Origin: Unio delphinus
Lineage: Eukaryota; Mollusca; Bivalvia; Unionida; Unionidae
Assembly: GCA_029339505.1 (NCBI GenBank)
Contig: JAQISU010000179.1
Coordinates: 16,802,001 to 16,866,000 of the forward strand
DNA length: 64,000 nt
Direction of reading: 5' to 3'
The notes under the pieces are model-generated. The model had not been told where the DNA came from. It saw only the letters and a program-made list of their open reading frames with translations, and ran no database searches. The translations under genes were made by a program, and so were the position numbers. Positions 49,549 to 61,900 of the stretch are shown one piece after another; the stretch's first letter is position 1, and every line of letters begins with the position of its first letter.

Positions 49549-49847
49549 TCCAGTCTCCGTAGAAGGTAAAGGGGGGGGGGGTAGGGGGTTCTGTGCACTT
49601 AATGTACATCAGCTTGGTTGTGAGGATAGACCAGCAGAGGGCCATTTTGTTTAAGTAGACGTATCCAGATATGTAGCCTATCTGTTTGGAAAGAAAGGCT
49701 AAGAAGATAAACTTTAGAGTGTACTGTTTATTTGTATTTGTTATAGCAAAGATTGAGATCATATTATGTAATAAAGACCATTTTATGTTCTCACTTTCAT
49801 GCAAAAAAAAGTGTGATAAATTTAAGGACTGTTTGTGTTTTTCGGTC

Positions 49848-49851
<4 letters not shown>
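49549..49851. other. No recognisable feature
   Basis: Short intergenic stretch with a poly-G run at 49571-49589. Confidence 0.45.

Positions 49852-49914
<63 letters not shown>
49852..49914. repeat. (AT)n microsatellite
   Basis: About 31 AT repeats. Confidence 0.97.
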
Positions 49915-49928
<14 letters not shown>

Positions 49929-50239
49929 ATCAGACCGTTTCATTGTAATTTTGATTATATATTTATATTTAAATCTTACGTCGACCATCGAACATGGGCA
50001 GGTATATTGTAAATAACAAAATATGGCTATAGTTGAGCAATTTCAAACAACAAAGTTTCTATGAGCGTAGGCTATACTCCGCGATCAAATTTTCATTGAC
50101 CATATATGATGGCAAACTTAGGTTCAAATATCATCAATGTGGGGTGTTGAGGGGTTTATTATGCCGCCACTGTGGTAGGTGTGCTATTATGGTTGGGGTA
50201 GGGTGTTACTCATATTTTATTTCAATTTATTTTATTTAA

Positions 50240-50705
50240 ATTATTATATAAGTCCCACCAAGGCTCCATTTTGATTTAAGTGAAATTAGTGATAGAGAGA
50301 AGTAAAGTTCAGAAACCCCAATCAGCAATGCCAACAATTAAATTACTAACTACACAAAAGGTGAACTTTAAAAGAAGAAAAACTTAATACAATTTAATAG
50401 CCAAATGATTATAATTCTCCAATTACTCTTCTTCCTCTCGACCACGTGATAGCCTATTGCATCATTTGATTTATAGTGTGAGTTAGCTTTTTCACCTGTC
50501 CTTGTTTCTTTCTCAATTATCCCACCAATTCCTTCTGACTTCCTTTCTAGCTTCTTCTCCTCATTGACTGCTCCTTCTCCCCGACTATTTCCCGACTATC
50601 CTTTCCATTCGCAATCGACTTTTTCACTAGTCTTTATTCCATCTCCCTCCTAGAGACTCGGGACTAAAGTATTCCGGAAGTCTGTCCCCTTATAAGCTTC
50701 CCGTG
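50240..50705 (+). repeat. Dispersed repeat, copy 2
   Basis: Diverged relative of 17320-17700: cacgtgatagcctattgcat, tttatagtgtgagtt, a long CT-rich run, then gactcgggac, gtctgtcccc and aagcttcc. The class is unknown; an LTR or a non-autonomous element is possible. Confidence 0.55.
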
Positions 50706-50782
50706 AAAACACAACGCCATCTCGTCTCACACCAACCAATTAATCAATTATCAGATAAAGACTATTACATTTTTCAGTCACG

Positions 50783-50784
<2 letters not shown>

Positions 50785-50858
<74 letters not shown>
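50785..50858. repeat. (AT)n microsatellite
   Basis: About 37 AT repeats, about 80 bp after the dispersed repeat. Confidence 0.97.
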
Positions 50859-50861
<3 letters not shown>

Positions 50862-51227
50862 GTATATATACACAAGTCATATGGCGAACAAGCAAGGGAT
50901 CACGTCAGGGATTCATTAAGATAATTGCAATAATCTGACAACAAACAGTGCAAAACTATTATCTAACTAGCCTGAGCGCTTTCGACTTTTATTGGGTCTT
51001 TTTCAAAGGAAAATACAAAACCGTTTGTTTGCAAATCTTATATTTATGAGAGAACTCAGCAATTAATTCATGCCTATTTCGAATTCCATTCTGGATTCTT
51101 ATTTAGTATGTTCGTGTTGTAACTTCATTCTTCAGACATATTTATTCTTGTGTTTAGATATTACTTGTACAAATTCTTTTTATAAATTATTCATTGGAAC
51201 TATAATGTGCTCATTGTGATAAAATGG

Positions 51228-51975
51228 TATTCTGGGTATTATTATTAGTATTCTGGGTATTATTATTAGTATTCTGGGTATTATTAATAGTATTTTGGGT
51301 ATTATTATTATTAGTATTCTGGGTATTATTAATAGTATTCTGGGTATTATTATTAGTATTCTGGGTATTATTAATAGTATTCTGGGTATTGTTTTTAGTA
51401 TTCTGGGTATTGTTAATAGTATTCTGGGTATTATTAATAGTACTTTGGGTATTATTATTATTATTCTGGGTATTATTAATAGTATTCTTGGTATTATTAA
51501 TAGTATTCTGGGTATTATTATTATTATTCTGGGTATTATTAATAGTATTCTGGGTATTATTATTATTATTCTGGGTATTATTAATAGTATTCTGGGTATT
51601 AATAATAGTATTATGGGTATTATTAATAGTATTCTGAGTATTATTAATAGTATTCTGGGTATTATTATTAGTATTCTGGGTATTATTAATAGTATTCTGG
51701 GTATTATTAATAGTATTCTGGGTATTATTATTAGTATTTTGGGTATTATTAATAGTATTCTGGGTATTATTATTAGTATTCTGGGTATTATTAATAGTAT
51801 TTTGGGTATTATTAATAGTATTCTGCATATTATTAATAGTATTCTGGTATTGTTATTAGTATTCTGGGTATTATTAATAGTATTCTGGGTATTATTAATA
51901 GTATTCTGGGTATTATTATTAGTATTCTGGGTATTATTAATAGTATTCTGGTATTATTATTAGTATTCTGGGACT
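51228..51975. repeat. 21-bp minisatellite (about 35 copies)
   Basis: Unit tattctgggtattattaata plus one base, with an alternating attatta / attaata variant. Because 21 is a multiple of 3, long frames exist on both strands (205 residues on -, 222 on +), with seven-residue periodic products. These are not regarded as genes. Confidence 0.95.
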
Positions 51976-52653
51976 ATTGTAAAATATTCAGAGGAGATTT
52001 TTGATACTGACATTTTCATACATGAGTACTATAGGCAGACCAGTGCATTCGACGAATTGAAATTCGTTCAGAGCATCCAATTCTTTTGGACTTGAAAACA
52101 ATTTTTCTTGGGAATATTTTGGATACCCTTCATGCTACTGCAAGTCGCTCTTACATTTCTACAGACCTCTTAAATCCTAGTGCAATTTAGTTATAGAAGT
52201 CTACAGATGAGACAAAATGTTGAGTCTCTAGTTGAATTATTGGTTTATATTTGATATTTAGAGCTCTCTAATTAAATTATACAGATCTCTAATTAAATTA
52301 GAAACATCTCGAAAGAAAGGAGAGGTATGTATTGAATCGAATATATGAGGAAACGGCCGCCAGTACTATTTCAGCATCGCATGTATGATTAACAGTGCAT
52401 ATTCTAATTTAAAAGAGGTGTATATGTGGGATGTGAAGTTTAGGACACGTAATTTTAGCCCAATTCTTGAGGGTGAAGCTATAAACCAACCTGACAACCA
52501 TTCTTTTATTAAATGTAAGAAGAAAAAATTTCCTAGACAACAGAGATATCCGTATAGAAACCGTGATTGTTTGTACCTACTTTTATTTTTTTTTAAAATA
52601 AAATAACATTTTGATCAGGGTGCAAAAGCGGACAAATTGAATGTGCGTAGACC
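51976..52653. other. No gene recognised
   Basis: A 73-residue open frame at 52385-52606 ends in a basic stretch and a phenylalanine run; no support for coding. Confidence 0.4.
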
Positions 52654-53283
52654 CTTTGCATACATTTAATAGTGCAATGATAGACTAGGTTCATGCATAC
52701 ATTCAACAGTGCAGTGATAGACTAGGTTCATGCATACATTCAACAGTGCAGTGATAGACTAGGTTCATGCATACATTCAACAGTGCAGTGATAGACTAGG
52801 TTCATGCATACATTCAACAGTGCAATGATAGACTAGGTTCATGCATATATTCAACAGTGCAATGATAGACTAGGTTCATGCATACATTCAACAGTGCAAT
52901 GATAGACCAGGTTCATGCATACATTCAACAGTGCAATGATAAACTAGGTTCATGCATGCATTCAACAGTGCCATGATAGACTAGGTTCATGCATACATTC
53001 AACAGTGCAGTGATAGACTAGGTTCATGCATACATTCAACAGTGCAATGATAGACTAGGTTCATGTATATATTCAACAGTGCAATGATAGACTAGGTTCA
53101 TGCATACATTCAACAGTGCAATAATAAACTAGGTTCATGCATACATTCAACAGTGCAATGATAGACTAGGTTCATGTATACATTCAACAGTGCAATCATA
53201 AACTAGGTTCATGCATACATTCAACAGTGCAATGATAGACTAGGTTCATACATACATTCAACAGTGCAATGATAGACTATTTT
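52654..53283. repeat. 37-bp minisatellite (about 17 copies)
   Basis: Very uniform unit containing catacattcaacagtgca and tgatagactaggttcatg. Confidence 0.96.
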
Positions 53284-54089
53284 CAGTAACGGGTAGAGAC
53301 ATACGGTGTTAATATAAATAAAAGAAACCAGAGGAAAAATAACAGCATATAAAAATAGCAATAAATCATAAGCCTTGATCAACAGAAGTCTTTAAATACA
53401 TACAGTTGCCGATATTGCGCATGCCTACATATACACGGTTCTCTCTTAATACTAGAAAATGAGCTTACTTCGTCCAAAACTAACAAAAAAAATCCATAAA
53501 ACAAAGTATGTTTAGGGTTGATTGCTGCAATCTATTTTAGCTCTATGGTAACACTACATCTAGGCACAATTTTTTTCTTTGATGGTGTTGGTGGTGATGG
53601 GTGGGCATTTATATATTTTGATTAGTTTATCCAGTTTAAAATGAAACTCGGGTGGAATGGAAACATACGTAATGCAGAGGAGGGAATTCAATCCGAAACT
53701 AACATGTAAGTTTTTTTTAATACTCCAGTTCGGTATAAATGAATAACCTATAGTGTGACCAGATGCATTCTAATAACATAAGAACAATACTTTAGATGTA
53801 CACATTAATAGGCCACATTCTCTGTCTGTTCCTTCTTTTGCTTATTCTGTTACAATCCAAATATACAAACACATAAGTTTGTAAAATTCAGCAGTGGATA
53901 TTATGCTACCAGCACGCATTATATATGCGCCATGTTGACGAGAGTAAGTTTATTCAACCCAAAGGTTAACTTTATGCTGTCAGCAAGCTCCATTATGTCC
54001 ATGTAAACACGTTGGACGTTCTTGTTATACTCTACAATCTACAATCTGAAGAATTATTATCATATCTAAAACCATTTTGTCTGTTACAG
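53284..54089. other. No recognisable feature
   Basis: AT-rich intergenic sequence upstream of the second methyltransferase gene; its promoter may lie here. Confidence 0.4.
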
Positions 54090-54170
54090 GTCTGGAAAAG
54101 AAAACTACTAGTGTTCACGTACAGGATCTGTTTGCTCCAAATTTGACATAGAGCGCATGCGTGGAATTCA
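54090..54170 (+). other. Possible 5' untranslated exon of methyltransferase copy 2
   Basis: A strong acceptor (ttgtctgttacag) and a strong donor (attcagtaagt) enclose 81 bp. The next good acceptor to the right (ctacattcag at 55465-55474) lies two bases before the start codon of copy 2, so splicing between the two would give a short leader. It could equally be an exon of an unrelated transcript. Confidence 0.35.
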
Positions 54171-54890
54171 GTAAGTGGTATCTTATTCAAGACATTAAAG
54201 TAAGGTCACCGTTTATTTGTCTAAACTTCATAAGATACATTGTCTTTCAAAACTGATTTGACACAGTGATATTATGGATCCCATGCAATATAATTATGGC
54301 ACATTTAGAGAATTATTTTTACGAATTCGGGACACCAAAGTCTTCAGTAAGTTCACACTTGAACATAACACATACCCCACTCCCCGAAACAAACGACAAA
54401 AAAAAAAACACAACAAAGAAACAAACTAAAAATAAACAATTAAAACAACCCCCACAAAAAAGACAAAGAAAAAAGCTTTAAAATGTTTTGTTTACGAACA
54501 AGTCAAATGTGTCGATATGTCGCCGTAAGGAACACTATGATGACAGCTTGTAGAAGAGTTCGATTTATAAGCGAGGGTATACGGTAATTAATGCATGGAT
54601 TTTAAAGTATGTACACAGGTGGTATATCCAACCAGTTTAATCCCAGTGATTCAAACTGTGTACATACTATATTTTAAGTATAAGATAAATAGAAAAAGAT
54701 CAATTTATGACATTAATATTATGCTCCACATTCCAGTTACAGCGTTTGGGAAACGGAGGGAGCACCATCCTTTCTTATCTTTTAATGTTTGAATGGCAAA
54801 ATGTTTCGTTTTCTCTCTATTGATGCGAAATTCTTTGACTTTACCGTAAACGTACCAGGATGATGCGTTGGCATAGAGCTCAGTAATACT

Positions 54891-55235
54891 AAATACTTTG
54901 ACACCGAGATCAATAATACCTGATACTTTGGCACCGAGATCAATAATACCCGATACTTTGACACCGAGATCAATAATACCTGATACGTTGACACCGAGAT
55001 CGATAATACCTGATACTTTGACACCGAGATCAATAATACCTGATACATTGACACCAAGATCAATAATACCTGATAATTTGACACCGAGATCAATAATACC
55101 TGATACTTTGACACCGAGATCAATAATACTTGATACTTTAATACAGAGATCAATAATATCTGATACTTTGACACCGAGATCAATAATACCTGATACTTTG
55201 ACACCGAGATCAATAATACCTGATACTTTGACACA
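54891..55235. repeat. 30-bp minisatellite (about 11 copies)
   Basis: Unit gatcaataatacctgatact plus ttgacaccga. All frames are open because 30 is a multiple of 3, giving spurious 127-192-residue frames on both strands. Confidence 0.95.
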
Positions 55236-55476
55236 CAAATTGCATAACAATGTTGCCGGTTTGCATAAAAAAACAACGTAGCTTTGATCAGCTTTTTAGT
55301 TAGATGCTTCAAATGTCTGTGGTAAATCCTGATGTTTATAACAACGTAATACATTTTCATTGTAATATAGTCTTTTCACAGTAAGTAATGTTGTACTTTC
55401 TCAGCTGTTATCCCCGAGGAAATCCTTTACCTGGATCTTTTAAAAACTACTTTTAATCACTCTTCTACATTCAGCC

Positions 55477-55643
55477 ATGGAGGAGATTGAGTTTAATAAA
55501 TACCTTACGAACATGTTTACCTCTGGTTACATCACCCTCGGAATCGCCATCGGATGGGAGACTGGACTCTTGGACTTCCTGTGTAAAACTGATCAGCCAC
55601 TGACCACTATGGAGATAGCAGACGGTGCCAAGCTGAAGGAAAG
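55477..55643 (+). CDS. Methyltransferase copy 2, exon 1
   Basis: Codes for residues 1-55 and two bases, MEEIEFNKYLTNMF to GAKLKE. Donor aggtattg at 55644. One codon shorter than exon 1 of copy 1. Confidence 0.88.
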
Positions 55644-58600
55644 GTATTGATAACAGGAAGGTCTTACCTGGAGCATAGGTATATCACACACGTTATCTCT
55701 GGAATTATCCATTCAGAAATCGAAATTCGTTTTAGTAAAACAGTGCTTAGACAGGTAATTTGTTGTTTTACATCAATATGTTTAAAAACGCAAATTGTTA
55801 TGAATATTTAATTTGCATTGTGTAATTGACCTTTGCCCATAATTGAGAGTTAGAGTTTGGGTTTACCTGACTAATGACATTGTTTAAAAACGTATACCTG
55901 AGTTTTAGGTACAACATTGATTCTGACCTCAGGTTCTATAAACAAATTTTATGTACAGATTGCGGCAAATTTCCACAGAAATAATGGCTCCATTATTAGA
56001 AGGTCAGAGTTGAACAGCAATATGTTATCTAAGGTCAATAGTAGGTGTAGGGGCTGATATGGACTAGGGATAATCCGTTTTGGAAATAATCCACATATCT
56101 TACGGGCTTTAGGAATTTAAAATGCTGTGGGGTCCTATGAAAATTTAGTATGGACGTGCCGCTATCAACAATGACAGTTTATTGGGGATGGGAAATACAT
56201 GTTTAGAAAGGTGTTTATAAATATGACTGTGACTTGAACATTAGAGGGCATGGTAAGAATGTATGGAAATTTAATATTGTTTTAGCGCGATATGGTGATC
56301 TGTTGAATTAATATTATAAGGCATGGTATGAATGTATGGAAATTTAATACTGTTTTTAGGGCGATATGGTGATCTGTTGAATTAATATTATAAGGCATGG
56401 TATGAATGTATGGAAATTTAATACTGTTTTTAGGGCGATATGGTGATCTGTTGAATTAATATTATAAGGCATGGTATGAATGTATGGAAATTTAACACTG
56501 TTTTTAGGGCGATATGGTGATCTGTGGAATTAATATTAAAAGGCATGGTATGAATGTATGTAAATTTAATACTGTTTCTAGGGCTATATGGTGTTCTATG
56601 GAATTAATATTATATGGCATGGTATGAATATATGGAAATTTAACACAGTTTTTAGGGCGATATGGTATTCCATGGAATTAATATTATAAGGCATGGTATG
56701 AATGTATGGAAATTTAATACTGTTTCTAGGGCGATATTGTATTCTATGGAATTAATATTATAAGGCATTGTATGAATGTATGGAAATTTAATACTGTTTT
56801 TAGGGCGATATGGTGATCTGTGGAATTAATATTATAGGGCAGTGAGGATATACGTAACTCTAACATTGGATTTGGTACGGAGTAGGGATGTGTGACAATT
56901 ACACATTTACGTGTTCACTCAATGGGATTCTTTTCCCGGAAAGGGTAACAATGTGTTATTTCATTTTTTAAGAACGAAAACTGATTAGAACGTGCTTATT
57001 CATGAAAATGTAAGTTATTTTTGTATACGTTAGACAAGGGTACACATAAATTAAGTGAAAATGTGACTATTGAACAGCTTCTTGAAGATTTTGACAATAT
57101 TAGCTACATAATTTATTGGGTAGAAAACAATCTCTATCCAGTATACTTGTCTTCGGTGAATGAATATTTCAAAAGTTTCAGTAATGTAAGCAGATAATTT
57201 TAACTGTACTGCATTAGAGACTTCATGTTTGATTATTTTGAGGTATCTATCTTTACGGACTAAAGAGATGCCATATCTGTACGGACTAAGAAATGCCCTA
57301 TCTGTACGGACTAAAGAGATGCCCTATCTGTACGGACTAAGAAATGCCCTATCTGTACGGACTAAACAGATGCCTTATCTGTACGGACTAAGAAATGCCC
57401 TATCTGTACGGACTAAAGAGATGATGCCTCCTCAAGCTCTATAGAGTGAAGCGCATCTTGAGCTTCAAGTAACTGTTTACTAGATTTTATTGGGAAAACA
57501 TATTTTGCATCAAAATGATTGCATTATCGCAATGGTCCAAAAATGCATTATTATGTCAGCACACGTACGTGAGACCAATCGTTATCCCCCTCCCTTCTCA
57601 CCATGCTAACGAGAACTGGCAGGTTGCAACGGGAAAAGGAGGTAATTTCTGCTTTTACTATTCCGTCTATATATGGTCTTCATTGCAGGCAAAATATAGA
57701 CGATATTTATAGTTAATGCAGATCTGTAACACTGGATGTAGTTTGAACTTAAATTTTGAAAGGGGGAACATTGTCATCATTATTTTCCCCAATTAAACTA
57801 ATCACCCCAATCCATTTTTCATAGATATGTACGAGAATGGCTGGGCTGCATGGTAGCTGCTAATATTGTCATCTTGGAGGTTGAATCAGACAGGTATCAC
57901 GTGCCAGTCAACCACAAGAAAGTTCTCTTGAATCAAGCAGTATTCGCATCTGGTCTGATTCACTATGCGCGAAGATTTGACATGACGAAAGAGGTTTTTA
58001 CAGCAGGTGGACCGAAAGGTAATAGAGGCTATTGCCAAAAATATGTGAGATAAATAAAGCACAACTTTTCTGTCAAAGATAAAAAAAAATATGTGAAGAA
58101 TAATAAAATGAATATGATTTAAGAATTACTGTCCTTACAAAAACTAGAGGTTTTTCTAGCAAAATATCTGATATAATTAAAGATGAATACGCATTTCAGA
58201 ATATGTTGTACAAGATCTTATCAATCAGGTCCGACTCCATTCCGGCCTGTCACCATTATCTCTCTAATATTGTACGAGACCGTGACATTAAAACTGAGAC
58301 ATTTCAGATTATGCATGAGACGAATCAAGAATGTAGATGGCAATGTGGGTTGTCAAGTTAAAAGCGACATTAATCTTTTGAACGCATACAATTTCCGAAG
58401 TCATTGACGGAGATTGGTCATTTAGGCAAAGTTGCATTCAAATACATTTATGCATGAGATACATGATTCCATGACCTTATTCGCGACAAATAACAGCGTC
58501 AAAAAACTTCCAATTTTCGAAAGGAATATTAGAGATAAAGAACGAAATATGGTAAATATTCCACGCCACATTCGTCCATTTAGGAAACTTGCTAATAATA

Positions 58601-58949
58601 GAAAAAGGAAATTCATGTAAATAAAATTGCAATTCAACAATTAAAAATATGGACATGTCAGCGTTTTTATTTATGAGACGTTGTACACAAATCAAATCAT
58701 TACAACGTTTATATCTTATATTTATTCCGTTGTTTGCATAATTTGTCCTTTAGAGATACCACAATTAGCTGTAAATACAGTGAACGGCAATTTACTGACA
58801 CAAGCAATGTGTCAAGTAATCAAAGTATTAAAACGTTGGCTGTTGAGCTAGATCAATTAACTCAATAAAGATCTGACAGCGTACATTTTAAATAATAACT
58901 TAATTGATTTCCGGTCTGTTATCGCTTCTATTTTAATGTCTAACGACAT

Positions 58950-58990
<41 letters not shown>

Positions 58991-61900
58991 ACGCGCGCGT
59001 ATTTTGATGGACAACTTTGTCATTAATCTTGTAACTCTTACAAGTAAACTCAGAGTATTAAAGTATAGAGTTACAGCTATCAGCTTGTACAGTTTAGTTC
59101 CTGCTCCTCATTACTTATAAATGCTGAATACTAGTCTTATGTGTACTTTTTTCTAAACATCAAAGATCAGCAAAGATTCAACCAGTATGTACAGTAGCAG
59201 CACATCGAGGAGGTTACTCTGCCATGATCTACTTTTAAGTTGTAAATTAGATGAGTAATTGTGCTTGCAGACAACTTGGATGAAGTTGCCACTGCGCTTG
59301 AATAAATAATCGTTAAACAATCTACAGATAGTGAGCTTTGAGATCTACAGTACTGAATGTTCAAACACAAAGCTTTCAACAAAATGTAAATTAGTTAAAG
59401 CACATGGCTACTGTGATTGTTTCGCACATATAGCTGTAAGCACGTATGACATGACCCTGCGACTATTTTGCGTTATCGGTCCGTCAAGGCATGTTTCTAT
59501 TAACTTATTGTCCAAAACAAATTAACCAGTTTTGACAAAATTGATAACAGTTAGCCATAAATTATGACCGACATTTTCACTAAAAATAGAAGAAAGCAAC
59601 TTTCAACGACTTCATCTCCAGAACTTGCAGAATTTTACCAGATTTTACAGAAAGGATTCTGGCATAAAGGTCTTTCACGTTTGTACAAAGGATACCAATT
59701 CATAATGAGACCGCTTGAAGTCTCAGGCACATTTTGGTGTCTTGTTATGTATGTAACCAATGATTTCTTGGTCTCGTCTGATCATGCTTACCACCAACTT
59801 ACGCATTATAATGACAGGGCAACTAACATTGTTCAATTGGTTTGCATCCTAGGGTTCTCATATGCGATAGATCCACGCCTGTTCGATTGGATGGATTCAT
59901 TTCGAGAGCTGGAAAAGGACCATATCATCACAAACGATGTTCTCCCAGTTATCGAGGAACTGGGAATGAAGCAAGAACTGGGTAACAATTTTGGGTCATA
60001 TTTATAAACGTGGATGACGTTTGTTTCTTTTGTTGAATACACAAGTTTGATTTACCTTCGTTCTATCAAATGTGAGATAATGAACGGGGACAGGCGTTTC
60101 AAATGATTGTTGTTTAATGTTTTTATTCATAGGAAACCCAGCATTTTAAAATTGTTGTTGTGATGTTTTAAATCCAGCTGATTAAGATTAATTTCAATTA
60201 TGATCCATTTTTTTAAAAAAATATAGTAAAATGTAACTCTGAAGTTGACGTCATAGTCTGGCCCTATTGACCTGTTCTATCGTTTCCATAGGGAGACAAG
60301 AGCAGGCTAAACGTAAATATGTACCTCTGCTAGAAATGTTTCATCCTTCATCGAGTCACATTAAAGAATTCAATTATTTTGTTCTGTGTTCCATGGATTG
60401 TCCTATCTAGTCAAACGAACCGTTTCAACAATATCTGTTAGATAATCAACTTACGTTTTGTGCTGCATTGTGGAATTTATGTTTCCTTTCCGTCATGTAA
60501 AGGTACAGTTGTAGAGGAATTTTAATGGTTTTTTTTTAAATACCATAATTTCTACTCAATTACATGACACACATGCATGCTATATTTTGTCTTGAACTTG
60601 AAGCCAACGTTTAATATTTTTTTTTAAAATTGTAAAGTATCCTTTTGGATGGGATTTTTTTTAACTCAGGAAAAGGCGTTTATTTTTTTGTTTTCTGAAA
60701 CGAAAATGGCTCTTAATATGTGACACGGGTTATAATTTTCTTATATCAAGTTTTTTGAACGTGCGTCCGATATTGGTCACTACAATTTTTTTTTCGCTTT
60801 ACTTTTTTCATTGGCTTACATAAATAAATAAATAAATAAAAAAATAAATAAATAAAAAAATAAGTAAATAAATAAATAAATAAGTAATCAGTAGTACTGT
60901 GAAATCTCATTAAGTTAAAATATTCCCAGCAATCAAATTATTTGCATAGTGCTGATATAAACTTTTATCTTGCTTGCGACAACGAAAACAAGACTGAAAG
61001 AAAAATAGAACAAACATTCAGCACTACAACTTGTAAACATTCGTCTGTATTTTGCTGTGGTCTATTCTATAGTGAATACTTGTAGTATTATGTTGCATTT
61101 ATAATAATGTGGTCTATTCTATAGTGAATACTTGCACTATTATGTTGCATTTATAACAATGTGGTATTGATAGGTTCCAGGCATTTGTCATTACCAGGCG
61201 TCAAAACGTTGGCTGTTTGGTGTGAAATATCTTCGTTTTTTGAGTCCATTGCGATAAATGGTAATCTAATAAGACCTGATTTAACATTTATTGTCTTTTA
61301 GAGTTGCATCTCGATTTCGAGTATAATCTAATGCATATAGCGAATAACATTAACATTGCTTGCAATATAATTTATCTTCTCACCTGAAATGTAGAAATGT
61401 TCAGCAAAACATTTCGTCTCTTAAACAATTTTATAACCATTATTTTATATTTTATAACCATTATTTCATATTGTACGACCAATGTTTCATATTATATAAC
61501 CATTATTCATGTTATTACCACTATTTCTTATTTTAAAACCATTATTTCATATTTTGTAACCTTTATTTCATATTTCATAACCATCGTTTCATATTATATA
61601 ACCATTATTTCATATTTTATAACCAATTTTTCATTTTTTATAACCATTATTTCATATTAGATAACCATTATTTCATATTTTATAACCATTATGTCATGTC
61701 ATATGATTATTTTGTATTTTATAACCATTTTGTTTGTCATATAATCATTTATATCATATTGTATAGCCATTATTTCATGTCATGTGATTATTATTTTATA
61801 TTGCATATCCATTTTCATTGTATAACCGTTATGTCATATTGTATAATCATTTTTTCATGTCATTTAATCATTATTTTATATATTTAACCATTACTGCATG

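Noticed and set aside
52654..53283. Uniform 37-bp units considered as CRISPR repeats
   Set aside because: Whole units repeat without spacers, in an animal genome.
54705..55360. 181- and 192-residue frames on the - strand and 127 residues on the + strand
   Set aside because: All lie over the 30-bp minisatellite, whose length keeps all frames open.
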